41,662 nucleotides of DNA from a virus. The stretch covers positions 1 to 41,662 of the IMG/VR virus record IMGVR_UViG_3300032157_000376; one strand, given 5' to 3'. The notes under the pieces were generated by a model. It had not been told where the DNA came from, did not search any database, and saw nothing but the letters and a program-made list of their open reading frames with translations. Shown one piece after another: positions 12,071 to 20,059 of the stretch (position 1 is its first letter; each line of letters opens with the position of its first letter). The position numbers and the translations under genes are program-made.

Positions 12071-12990
12071 GTCTTTCCGCGATGGGGTGGGCGGCGAGGC
12101 AGAGGAACATCGGATCCGCTGCGCTGAAGCTCGTTTTGCTGTACATGGCGGAGCGCGTCGACGACGAGTCCGGTTTCGCGTGGCCGTCGGTCGCTTGGCT
12201 GTCTGAACGCACCGAGCAGGACGAGCGCACGGTGCGCAAGTGCCTCAAGGCGCTGCAGGAGCAGGGTCAGCTGATGGACACCGGGCAGAAGGTCGGCCGA
12301 CAGAAAAACGTGACGGTCTGGCGCCTGCCGAAGTTCGACGACTATCTAGCCGGCAAAGCCAACCCTGACAAAAATGCGGGGGTTCGCGGTTCAGCACCGA
12401 GCGGCAGCACGCAACTCGCTGAAGTAGATAGCGAAATCAGCGGTCCAATCACAGGAAATCCCCAACCCCCACAAAATTGTCAGGGTTCGGGTTCCACGGG
12501 TGATGTTCCACGTGAACCAACCCCTACAAATTTGTCCTCGAACCCTGACAAAAATGTACCCGGAACCCCTGCAAAAATGTCAGGGGACTCTCTTCCTACT
12601 CACCTTAAGGACTCCAAGAGCACGGCGCCGCCTGCGCCTCCAAGCGGCGGGCGCCGTGCAAAGATCGAGGAGCCACCGCCGTACGACGAGATCGAGCGAC
12701 GCCGGTGGTGGCGTGTGTTTGGGGCGAACTGCGTCGTGGCCGAAGCGGTGCTGTTCGAGATCCGCGGCGCGAAGCGCGGAGATGCGTTCGGCGATCTCGA
12801 CCACCAGCTGCGCGCCGTGATGCTCGGGCACATCAACCGTCTGGTCGAGTGGGCGATGGTGCAGGAGCGGCCGCCGGTCCCGATCAAGTCGCAGCGGCTG
12901 ATCGAGGAGCACATTCAGGCCGAACTCGCGCTCGAGATGCGGGCCTACCGGAACCCCACCTTGGCAGACCGCGCGAGCGCCGCGGCATGA
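12067..12990 (+). CDS. Replication initiation-type helix-turn-helix protein
   Basis: A 307-residue protein. Residues 1-105 form a winged helix typical of phage and plasmid replication proteins: MGWAARQRN, SAALKLVLLYMAERVDD, FAWPSVAWLSERTEQDERTV. A long polar linker (about 115-205) with repeated NPDKN elements follows, then a C-terminal helical domain (YDEIERRRWWRVFGAN to the end). This matches O/DnaT-like initiators that bind origin DNA and recruit helicase. Start is TTG at 12067 with GGAGG 9 bp upstream; an ATG six codons later is possible. No helicase loader is seen next to it, so host DnaC or DnaB would be used directly. The origin may lie in the repeats coding for NPDKN (12360-12600). Confidence 0.75.
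   Translation: MSLSAMGWAARQRNIGSAALKLVLLYMAERVDDESGFAWPSVAWLSERTEQDERTVRKCLKALQEQGQLMDTGQKVGRQKNVTVWRLPKFDDYLAGKANPDKNAGVRGSAPSGSTQLAEVDSEISGPITGNPQPPQNCQGSGSTGDVPREPTPTNLSSNPDKNVPGTPAKMSGDSLPTHLKDSKSTAPPAPPSGGRRAKIEEPPPYDEIERRRWWRVFGANCVVAEAVLFEIRGAKRGDAFGDLDHQLRAVMLGHINRLVEWAMVQERPPVPIKSQRLIEEHIQAELALEMRAYRNPTLADRASAAA
12362..12585 (+). repeat. Direct repeats in the replication gene (possible origin iterons)
   Basis: Copies of AACCCTGACAAAAATG occur at about 12361-12376 and 12541-12556, with shorter related elements (CCCCACAAAATTGTC, CCCCTGCAAAAATGTC) between and after. They encode the NPDKN motif. Lambda and many relatives have replication-protein iterons inside the initiator gene, so this is a reasonable origin candidate. 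Confidence 0.5.
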
Positions 12991-13283
12991 CCACGAAGCG
13001 GCGCGCCAAGCAAAAACGCGAGTGGTGGCTCAGAAACGTAGAGCAGCATCGCGCGGCGTGCCGGCGGTGGCGCGCTAACAACCGCGAACGCCAGCAGGCC
13101 GCCTCGAGTGCCTGGAATGCGCGCAATGCAGACAAGATCAAGGCTGCGCACGCCCGCCTGCTGAAACGACAGCCCGACTACTACCGGCAGAGAAACTTTC
13201 GGCGAAAGCTGCGCAAGGCCTGGCGCGCCTGGTCCGCGGTGTGCGCCGCCAACCGCCGAGCTCGTGAGGCGCGATGCGAGTGA
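12987..13283 (+). CDS. Very basic small protein
   Basis: A 98-residue protein packed with arginine and lysine (MTTKRRAKQKREWWLRN, KLRKAWRAW). It probably binds nucleic acid. It resembles small basic phage proteins with RxxNRERxxAxxxxWxxxNxxK repeats (as in RRANNRERQQAASSAW and NADKIKAA), often seen next to HNH or nuclease genes. ATGA overlap with the replication gene and a 10-bp overlap with the DUF1064 gene support it. Confidence 0.65.
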   Translation: MTTKRRAKQKREWWLRNVEQHRAACRRWRANNRERQQAASSAWNARNADKIKAAHARLLKRQPDYYRQRNFRRKLRKAWRAWSAVCAANRRAREARCE

Positions 13284-13762
13284 CCAGCGTCGCCGATCTC
13301 CCCGTGCACATGCGCAGCCAGGCCGAACAGCAGCTGCGCACCTACGGGAGCAAACCACCGGCGACGGCCGCCGCGCAGCCACCGTCGAACACGACACCGG
13401 CGAAGCGCAGCAAGTACGGCAACGTGAAGGTCCACCTCGAGGGGGAGGTCTTCGACTCGCAGCTCGAGTACGACTGTTACTGCTGGATCCGCCTGCGCAA
13501 ACAGGCCGGCGAGGTCGCATGGTTTCTGCGCCAGGTGCCATTCCGCCTCGAGGGCGGCGTGGTCTACCGGGCGGACTATCTAGTCGCGCTGAATGACTCA
13601 GTCGCGCCCGTCTCGCTCACCGGCGGCTGCTCGGCCGTCGAAGTGTGGGACGCGAAGGGCAGGGACACCCAAGCGAGCATCAACAAACGCAAACAAGTTC
13701 TCGCGCGCTACGGCGTGGAGGTGCGGTTATGGACCAAACAAGACGCGAAAGGCCTCCGGTGA
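13274..13762 (+). CDS. DUF1064 family putative nuclease
   Basis: A 162-residue protein. A proline/alanine-rich N-terminus (1-45) precedes the domain KYGNVKV, then FDSQLEYDCY, FRLEGG and YRADYLV, then VEVWDAKG and the C-terminal strand VEVRLW. The spacing E...D...ExK agrees with a PD-(D/E)xK-type nuclease core of DUF1064, which some relate to T7 endonuclease I or Holliday-junction resolvases. In this position it may replace RusA/NinG and resolve recombination or replication intermediates before packaging. Catalysis is inferred from family. Confidence 0.75.
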   Translation: MRVTSVADLPVHMRSQAEQQLRTYGSKPPATAAAQPPSNTTPAKRSKYGNVKVHLEGEVFDSQLEYDCYCWIRLRKQAGEVAWFLRQVPFRLEGGVVYRADYLVALNDSVAPVSLTGGCSAVEVWDAKGRDTQASINKRKQVLARYGVEVRLWTKQDAKGLR

Positions 13763-14193
13763 CAATACCGAGGGAATTTCGGGGTACGGACTTTTACATC
13801 TGGGCGCAACCTGACCCATGGCGAAATCCGAGGGCCGAGCGGTTCGATGCATCGGCACGCAACGCCACGCAGTGGTTAGACGTGGCCGAGGCGCGCGAGT
13901 GGCAGGAAAGCTCCAATGCCTTCGCGCGCCGGCGTGCGATCGCCAACAACGAAGAAGCCACCGGGATCCTGATCACCGCGCCGGCCTGGCCGACCTCGAC
14001 GTGCGGCGATTTGGTCATCCTTCCCGATGGCTCGTGGCACATCCTCGGCGAGGGCGGGAAGGTGGTCGACGCCGGCGAAGTGGAGACGCTGCCGATGCCG
14101 CTGTGGTGCCAGGTGGTGATATGGATCGCCGTTGCGCTGGGCGTGGTGCTGATCGCCTGCCTCGGCGCGCTGGCTGTGACAGGTGGCCGATGA
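13729..14193 (+). CDS. Hypothetical protein with C-terminal membrane anchor
   Basis: A 154-residue protein starting at ATG 13729 with GGAGG 8 bp upstream, overlapping the DUF1064 gene by 34 bp. The N-terminal 120 residues are soluble, including WPTSTCGDLVILPDGSWHI. The last 30 form one membrane helix (LWCQVVIWIAVALGVVLIAC), so it is a tail-anchored protein facing the cytoplasm. No family recognised. ATGA overlap with the next gene. Confidence 0.6.
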   Translation: MDQTRRERPPVTIPREFRGTDFYIWAQPDPWRNPRAERFDASARNATQWLDVAEAREWQESSNAFARRRAIANNEEATGILITAPAWPTSTCGDLVILPDGSWHILGEGGKVVDAGEVETLPMPLWCQVVIWIAVALGVVLIACLGALAVTGGR

Positions 14194-14639
14194 ACGCCGT
14201 CGTCGACATCGATCGAGACACCGTGGTGGCCCCGCCGGCCGAGCACCGCATCCCGGGGCGGGATCGCTCCTGGATTGACGCGCTCCTGCAGCGCTGGGGC
14301 GCGTGGATCTGGAAGTACCGCGCCTTCGAGGGATATCCAACGACGGACAGCATCGCGGCTTTCCTCTACGGCGCCGGTGGCCGCACGAACCAGCACCGCA
14401 TCTTGTGCAAAGACCCGCCCCCGTGGTTCACGCTCACGCACATCCTGGTGATCATGCTGCCTGAACACGAAGGCGTTGCTGTATTCACGGAATACGTGCC
14501 CGGCGTCGACGATGACGGTCGCATCATGTCAAGGGCGGATCGATGCGCAAAAATCAACGTGAACGAGGAGACGTTTCGCAAGCAATTACAGCGAGCTAAG
14601 GTGCGCATCTGGGAATGGTCGCGTGTCAGAAAGCGTTGA
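14190..14639 (+). CDS. Putative late-gene regulator (Q-like)
   Basis: A 149-residue protein at the end of the early rightward operon. The C-terminal part (ADRCAKINVNEETFRKQLQRA, KVRIWEWSRVRKR) looks like a sigma-type or antiterminator helix-turn-helix, and the length is close to small Q-type proteins. Directly after it come a TTGACA promoter whose -35 box includes this gene's stop, a short leader and a terminator, as lambda Q precedes pR' and tR'. This context is the main argument. The sequence itself is not close enough to a known Q for certainty. Confidence 0.6.
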   Translation: MNAVVDIDRDTVVAPPAEHRIPGRDRSWIDALLQRWGAWIWKYRAFEGYPTTDSIAAFLYGAGGRTNQHRILCKDPPPWFTLTHILVIMLPEHEGVAVFTEYVPGVDDDGRIMSRADRCAKINVNEETFRKQLQRAKVRIWEWSRVRKR

Positions 14640-14642
14640 CAC
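14623..14642. promoter_or_regulatory. Inverted repeat over the late -35 box
   Basis: GTGTCA (14623-14628) and TGACAC (14637-14642) form a 6-bp inverted repeat separated by 8 bp that covers the -35 hexamer and the stop of the Q-like gene. Could be a binding site for the Q-like protein. Confidence 0.35.
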
Positions 14643-14664
14643 GTTGTCCCGCTTTGAGTAGCGT
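14636..14664 (+). promoter_or_regulatory. Putative late promoter (pR'-like)
   Basis: TTGACA (14636-14641), 17-bp spacer, TAGCGT (14659-14664). The -35 is perfect and the -10 matches at T1, A2 and T6. It directs RNA rightward through a short leader into the terminator at 14709-14731, and then to the late genes. Confidence 0.5.
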
Positions 14665-14708
14665 TTCGCGCAGTGTTGATTCCTGCGCCCGCAGGATTCG
14701 CACAAGCA

Positions 14709-14731
14709 ACCCGCCCTCGTGGCGGGTTTTT
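14709..14731 (+). terminator. Rho-independent terminator (tR'-like)
   Basis: ACCCGCC, loop CTCGT, GGCGGGT followed by a run of T to 14731. About 40 bases after the predicted late start site, so it would stop late transcription unless polymerase is modified. Confidence 0.75.
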
Positions 14732-14755
14732 CATGTCTGGTTGATCCTCTGTACG

Positions 14756-14786
14756 CGGCCCGCGAGACCCCCTCAGCGGGCCGTTT
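14756..14786 (+). terminator. Second hairpin in the late leader
   Basis: CGGCCCGC (14756-14763) pairs with GCGGGCCG (14776-14783) across a 12-base loop and is followed by TTT. A weaker terminator or leader structure between the tR'-like terminator and the first late gene. Nothing coding is seen between 14640 and 14891. Confidence 0.45.
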
Positions 14787-14891
14787 CATTTCCGGCCACC
14801 TCAACTTTTGAGTCAGCGGTAACCGCTGGTGCGGCTTTTTGCCTTTCTCGGCAGCCGTGCGTGGCCGGAATTTTCTCTCCAGGAGTCTCCG

Positions 14892-17819
14892 TTGCGTAAA
14901 CCCGCTCCGTGGTGGACAGCGCTCACGCTCTTCGCCACATCGGCCCTGGCCGCGCCCATCGTTCTCATCTGCGTCCCGGGCTCCGAGACGCCCGTGGTGG
15001 TGCCGACGCCGCCTGACGAGCCGAACACCGCGCCCACCTGGTCGATCCCGGACCGCTCGATCCAACGGACGAGCTCGTGCGCGCTCGACCTGACCACGGT
15101 CACGGACGACGCCGAGAACGACACGCTGACCTATACGCTCGTGTCGGGATCGCTCCCTACCGGCTGCTCGCTCGTCGGATCCTCGCTCACCGGCACGGCC
15201 AACACCAACGGCACGTACAACTTCGTGCTGGGCGCGAACGACGGCAACAGCGTCACGCTGCGCGAGGCCTCGGCGACGACGGCGCCGCTGTCCTGGACCT
15301 CTGAAGAGTTCACGCCGGCGCAGACCGGCATGTTCGATTTCGCGTTCACGATCACGCCGTCGGGGAACAACATCGACCACGTCTGCGGCTACGGCACGCA
15401 GGCCATCAGCGCGTATGCACATACGCTGGTCGCGATCCGGCTGAACACCGCGGGCAATTTCGATGCCCGCAACAACGCGAGCTACACCGCGGTCAACACG
15501 ATCGCCTACTCGGCCGGCGTCTCGTACAACATCACCGGCCGGATCAACGTCGAGGCCGGTACCGCGGACATCTCGGTCAACGGCACCGTCTTGGCCGATG
15601 ACTACGTCTTCCGCGGGGGCGCACTGCCTGGCGATCTCGAATTCTTCGGCTGTGCCGATGCGGCAACCCCCGGGGTGGTGGGCACGGCGGTCAGCGCGAT
15701 CTCGCTCACGCAGCCGGTCATGGCGCCGGTCACGTACACGGTGTTCGCGGAGACGGATAGCACGCCGCCGAGCGCGCCGTCCGCGCCGACCGTCTCGGGT
15801 GTCACGCAGACCACGGTCACGCTGTCCCTGCCGGCCTCCGGCGCCGGCGATCACAGCTACTACCGCGTCGAGCGATCGCCGTCGGGCTGCGGCGCCTACG
15901 CGCAGATCGCCGACAACGTCACCGATGCGACGTACACGGACACCGGCCGCACCCAGAACACCGCGTACTGCTACCGCCTGGTCGACGTCGACACGGCCGG
16001 CAATGCGAGCTCGGCTGGATCCGGCGTCACTGCGACCACGTCCTCGGTCGACGTCAATGCGTTGCTTTCGCTCGGGAATACCTCGGTCCTCGAGGGCAAC
16101 TCCGGCACCGCCAGCCTGAGCTTCACGCTGACGAGCTCGGCGTCGCAGGCCTTCAACATCGTCTGCAGCTACCAGACGTTGGGCGGCACGGCTGAATCCT
16201 CGACCGACTTCGTCGCGGCCTCCGGGACGGTGCAGATCGACTCGGGCACCACCACCGAACCGATCGCGATCACCGTGAATGGGGACACCACCCAGGAGCC
16301 GGACGAGACACTCACCCTGCGCGTATACAACTGCGGCCAGAACGGCACCGCGGTTAACGCCACCGAGTTCACGGCCACCGGCACGATCACCAACGACGAC
16401 GGCACGGCCAATATCGCGACCAGCGCGCAGAGCTCGGTCACGCAATACGGGATCACCTGGACGTTCAACACCACCTACCAGGTCGGCCAGTTCGTCAACG
16501 GCGACTACTTCGTGATCAACCCGGGCGCCGGCGTCGTCGTGAATTCGGTCAGTCCGACGCCCATCACGGGCCGCCATGGCTCGATGCGCAACCCCGCAGT
16601 CCCGAGCAGCCAGGGCTTCGATGACCGCTCGTATGCGTACAACGCGAGCCTGCGCGTGGCGTTCCCGGTCACGCTGGCCACGAACGACGTCCTGATCTCC
16701 ACGATCTCGCAGCTCGACGACGGCCCCCAGTGGGACGGCGCCAACGACGACAGCAAGGTCAACCTGGCAACGGCCGCCATCCTCACCGTGCTCTCGAGCT
16801 CGCCGCCGGTGGGCACGTTCCGCCCCTCGTACGCGGATCCCTCGAAGACGCTCTACAACGCGAGCAGCATCAACACCGCGGTGCTTCCGCGCCTGTCGAC
16901 CACCGGCATGCCGAACCCGAACTCGAGCGGGTTCGCCAACGCCCTCGAGCGCAACAAGCGCGCCATCGAGCGGCCGTGGCTCATGTTCGGTTCGAACTTC
17001 AACAGCCGTGGCATTCATCCGGCGTTGAACATGGACGGGTATCACCGCGAGGTGAGCGAGGTCCTGTCCGAGCTCTACACCTACCTCGCCAGCGACAAGA
17101 CGATCGACGAGACGCTGCTCATCCGGGTGGTGCAGCTCGGCATCGACTTCTATCACGTCGGGACTCGCGGCAACGCGGACTCGAGCTTCTGGGTGCCGCC
17201 GATCCTCATCGCCGGCAAGCTCATCAACAATTCGAACATGCTGAACCTGTTCACCACGGGGATCAGCAACCTCAAGTCCGTTCCGCGCGACTTCGCCGAC
17301 TTCTACATCTGGAGCGATCCGTGGCGCGGCGCGAACAACGTCGAGCCGGGCGGTCCGAACCCGAGCCGCTGCCCGAATGTCAGCGTGCCTCTGGGTGAGA
17401 CCTACAACGGTTATACGGTGTTCTTCCGGAACAACCTGGGCAACAACCGCGACTACGAGCACCTGACGCCGTCCGAGCGCCTCGCTTGCGGCATCGATAA
17501 CAATGACGACTCCTATCGCAACGATCAGGACTCGCACCCGCACGTCGGTATGGTGTTCGCTGGCCTTGCTTTCGACCTGGTCGACGAGTGGGACCACTAC
17601 GCGACGTTCGCGTACATCGATCGATGGATGCAGGGCGAGAACCAGTCGTCCTCTGACGACTTCGTGGATGCGATGTACGAGACGCACCGCGACAGCTTCC
17701 AGGCCTTCGACTGGCTGGCTTCAACGGCTGCCAACGACGAAGACTTCGGCCAATGGGCCGCGGCCAACGATGACTGGTTCGACTACTACGTCGACCGGAA
17801 GGCCGCCAATGATCGCTAA
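14892..17819 (+). CDS. Large secreted multidomain protein (cadherin-like, FN3, Calx-beta)
   Basis: A 975-residue exported protein. The TTG start at 14892 has AGGAG six bases upstream and opens directly into a signal peptide (MRKPAPWWTALTLFATSALA). Domains, in approximate residues: 44-117 dystroglycan/cadherin-like (PTGCSLVGSSLTG); 126-245 a lectin-like beta-sandwich segment; 296-383 fibronectin III; 385-503 Calx-beta (EPDETLTLRVY and TGTITNDDG); about 590-975 an unrecognised, partly helical region rich in W, D and N (HPALNMDGYHREVSEVLSELY, DEWDHYATFAYIDRWMQ) that may be enzymatic. Cysteines are frequent, which fits export. Not a typical virion protein; more like an adhesin, polysaccharide-active enzyme or lysogenic-conversion factor. 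The next gene overlaps its 3' end. Confidence 0.8.
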   Translation: MRKPAPWWTALTLFATSALAAPIVLICVPGSETPVVVPTPPDEPNTAPTWSIPDRSIQRTSSCALDLTTVTDDAENDTLTYTLVSGSLPTGCSLVGSSLTGTANTNGTYNFVLGANDGNSVTLREASATTAPLSWTSEEFTPAQTGMFDFAFTITPSGNNIDHVCGYGTQAISAYAHTLVAIRLNTAGNFDARNNASYTAVNTIAYSAGVSYNITGRINVEAGTADISVNGTVLADDYVFRGGALPGDLEFFGCADAATPGVVGTAVSAISLTQPVMAPVTYTVFAETDSTPPSAPSAPTVSGVTQTTVTLSLPASGAGDHSYYRVERSPSGCGAYAQIADNVTDATYTDTGRTQNTAYCYRLVDVDTAGNASSAGSGVTATTSSVDVNALLSLGNTSVLEGNSGTASLSFTLTSSASQAFNIVCSYQTLGGTAESSTDFVAASGTVQIDSGTTTEPIAITVNGDTTQEPDETLTLRVYNCGQNGTAVNATEFTATGTITNDDGTANIATSAQSSVTQYGITWTFNTTYQVGQFVNGDYFVINPGAGVVVNSVSPTPITGRHGSMRNPAVPSSQGFDDRSYAYNASLRVAFPVTLATNDVLISTISQLDDGPQWDGANDDSKVNLATAAILTVLSSSPPVGTFRPSYADPSKTLYNASSINTAVLPRLSTTGMPNPNSSGFANALERNKRAIERPWLMFGSNFNSRGIHPALNMDGYHREVSEVLSELYTYLASDKTIDETLLIRVVQLGIDFYHVGTRGNADSSFWVPPILIAGKLINNSNMLNLFTTGISNLKSVPRDFADFYIWSDPWRGANNVEPGGPNPSRCPNVSVPLGETYNGYTVFFRNNLGNNRDYEHLTPSERLACGIDNNDDSYRNDQDSHPHVGMVFAGLAFDLVDEWDHYATFAYIDRWMQGENQSSSDDFVDAMYETHRDSFQAFDWLASTAANDEDFGQWAAANDDWFDYYVDRKAANDR

Positions 17820-18558
17820 GCTGCTACGCAGCTTTCTCGTATGCGCGCTGCTCGTCGCAGCGCCGGCGCACGCGCTCGAGGTCGTTGCCGGCACGCCGGC
17901 GAGCTCGATCAACGCGTTCTCCTGCAACTGGCCAGCGCACCAGGCCGACGACGTCGGCCTCCTGGCGATCGAAAGCACCGAGTCCAATCACACCCTGGAC
18001 ACAGCGAACGGTTTTTCGGCCGTGGCCAGCGGTTCTGTGGCCGCGGGAGGCGCGACATCGCTCACGCTATACATGGCCCGCGCCACGAGCGGCGCGATGT
18101 CGGCGCCGGTCATCACGGATCCGACGAATCATGGTTACTGCGTCATCATTCGTATCCGCGGCCTCAACGCGGCTACCGCGCTCGCGGATCTCGTTGATGC
18201 GATCGCTTCGTCCAACAAGACGGTCGCCAGCACATCCGCAAGCGCACCCTCGATCACCACATCGTCGAACGGAAGTGTGGTGTTCAACATCATCGCGCGT
18301 GATGACGATCTCGCCGGCGCCGGTTTCTCCGGCTGGGCGAATGCCGACCTTACGGGTGGATCGCCGTTATCTGACGACGGAACGACCTCGAGCAACGGCG
18401 GCGGCATCGGCATCTACTACGGATTGCGCGTGACGGCGGGAAGCGTGGGCGTGACCACGGCCACCGTGAACAACTCGGCGAATGCGTCCATAACCCTTGC
18501 GCTCGAAGTGCCGCCCGCGGGCCCGACAAACCCTCTGCTGCGCAGACGGAGAAGCTAG
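17809..18558 (+). CDS. Secreted beta-sandwich protein
   Basis: A 249-residue protein with signal peptide (MIAKLLRSFLVCALLVAAPAHA). The body has the layout of small phage/prophage proteins with WPAHQADDVGLLAIE, a threonine/serine-rich jelly-roll pattern and GYCVIIRIRGLNAAT. Related-looking proteins without signal peptides occur among tail-associated proteins. The C-terminus ends in LLRRRRS after a proline/glycine stretch, but no hydrophobic segment precedes it, so it is not PEP-CTERM. The start ATG overlaps the end of the large secreted protein by 11 bp, so the two are coupled. Confidence 0.7.
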   Translation: MIAKLLRSFLVCALLVAAPAHALEVVAGTPASSINAFSCNWPAHQADDVGLLAIESTESNHTLDTANGFSAVASGSVAAGGATSLTLYMARATSGAMSAPVITDPTNHGYCVIIRIRGLNAATALADLVDAIASSNKTVASTSASAPSITTSSNGSVVFNIIARDDDLAGAGFSGWANADLTGGSPLSDDGTTSSNGGGIGIYYGLRVTAGSVGVTTATVNNSANASITLALEVPPAGPTNPLLRRRRS

Positions 18559-18560
18559 CC

Positions 18561-20051
18561 ATGTTGAAACGAATCGTTGCTGCGGCACTGCTCGCGGCGC
18601 TCTCCATTCAGGCCGGCGCTGAGGTGTGGACCGCGCGCTACGGTGTGGCGGAGACCTTCAATTTCAAGCTCTACAACACGGACGGGACGCTCGACGTCGA
18701 CGAAGCCGACGGTGGAACCGAAGTCTCGGTGTCCTGCAACGAGGGCGCCCAGACCACGGCGACGAACGACTTCGTCGACGAGGGCGACTTCTACTCGATC
18801 GCGCTGACAGCGGCGGAGCTCCAATGCGAGCGCATCGCGGTGGTGGTGGCGGCCACAACGACCGAAGTCTTCTTCATCCAGACGATCGACAGCACTTCGG
18901 CGATGACGCCGACAATCGTCCAGACCGGTGACAATTTCGCGAGGCTGGGTGCTCCCGCAGGAGCATCGATCGCGGCCGATATCGCAGCCGTCGAAGCGCA
19001 GACCGATGACATCGGCGCTGCCGGTGCTGGGCTCACCAACATCGACCTGCCCAATCAGACGATGGACATCACCGGCACGTTGTCCACGGTCACGGCGGTC
19101 ACCAACACCGTGAGTGCCAACGTCGTCCAGGTATCTGGTGACTCGGCCGTTGCTGATCGTCTCGAAGCGCTCCTGGATCGCACTTGCGGCGCGTACGAAG
19201 AGTTCGGGATTGCGCGCGGTGGGTGCACGGCCCAGGCGGCCACGTCAACCACGATTCAGCTGGATGCGTCCGCGTCGTTCCCCAACGATTCGGTCGTCGG
19301 CATGCAGGTTCTCGCCTGCGGATCCACGCAGGGCACGTGTCAGTCGCGGGCGATAACCGACTACGTGTCGTCTACCGACACGGCGACAGTCTCGGAGTGG
19401 GCGGTGACGCCCTCTGGCACTATCACGTACTGGGTCTTCGGATCAGCCCCGATCGATGCCATCAACGCCAACGTCGTGTCAATAGAAGGCACTGACGCCA
19501 GCGACTATGACGACACGAGATTTCAGCCGCTCACCGATATCGCCACCTACGTGGGCACGCCAGATGACTTCGGGTCCGGCGCGAGCCTGGCCGACAATCT
19601 TGCGGACATCGAGGCGCAAACCGATGACATTGGCGTCGCCGGCGCAGGCTTAACCGCTGCCGATGACGCGGTCGTCGCGCTGCTGGGCGCGCCCGCCGGT
19701 GCATCACTTGCCGCCGACATCGCCGCTGTGGAATCCCAGACCGATGACATCGGGGTCGCTGGTGCTGGTCTAACGGCCGCGGATGACGCCACGCTCGCCG
19801 CGATCACGGCGCTCAATGACATCTCGATCGACGACATCAAGGGAATGGTCATCGAGGACCAGTCCGGCAGTCAGATCAACTTCGAATGCGCCCTTCGGGC
19901 CATCACGGCGTACGTCGGTGGTGACCTATCTACCAGCAGCGGGACCTCGACATACGAAGATGCGACCGGGACCGACCCGCTCATCGTCGCGGTCATCACC
20001 GGCACGGCGGGCAATCGCAACGGCACCATCAGCTGCGCAACGACACCTTGA
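18561..20051 (+). CDS. Secreted repeat protein, phage fibre-like
   Basis: A 496-residue protein starting two bases after the previous stop, with signal peptide (MLKRIVAAALLAALSIQAGA). N-terminal about 100 residues form a beta-rich domain (FNFKLYNTDGTLDVDEADGG). Repeated units follow with GAPAGAS, AADIAAVE and QTDDIGxAGAGLT at about residues 129-160, 351-372 and 376-415; such alanine/aspartate helical repeats are seen in phage fibre and spike shafts. The last 60 residues form another compact domain. The signal peptide argues against simple virion assembly in the cytoplasm. Could be a surface fibre made by the lysogen, or a receptor-masking protein. Confidence 0.7.
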   Translation: MLKRIVAAALLAALSIQAGAEVWTARYGVAETFNFKLYNTDGTLDVDEADGGTEVSVSCNEGAQTTATNDFVDEGDFYSIALTAAELQCERIAVVVAATTTEVFFIQTIDSTSAMTPTIVQTGDNFARLGAPAGASIAADIAAVEAQTDDIGAAGAGLTNIDLPNQTMDITGTLSTVTAVTNTVSANVVQVSGDSAVADRLEALLDRTCGAYEEFGIARGGCTAQAATSTTIQLDASASFPNDSVVGMQVLACGSTQGTCQSRAITDYVSSTDTATVSEWAVTPSGTITYWVFGSAPIDAINANVVSIEGTDASDYDDTRFQPLTDIATYVGTPDDFGSGASLADNLADIEAQTDDIGVAGAGLTAADDAVVALLGAPAGASLAADIAAVESQTDDIGVAGAGLTAADDATLAAITALNDISIDDIKGMVIEDQSGSQINFECALRAITAYVGGDLSTSSGTSTYEDATGTDPLIVAVITGTAGNRNGTISCATTP

Positions 20052-20059
20052 GGTGACCC

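Noticed and set aside
14586-17687. 1033-residue open frame on the minus strand
   Set aside because: Antisense to the secreted multidomain protein; arginine- and valine-rich low-complexity product, no domain. A result of high GC and few stops in the complementary frame.
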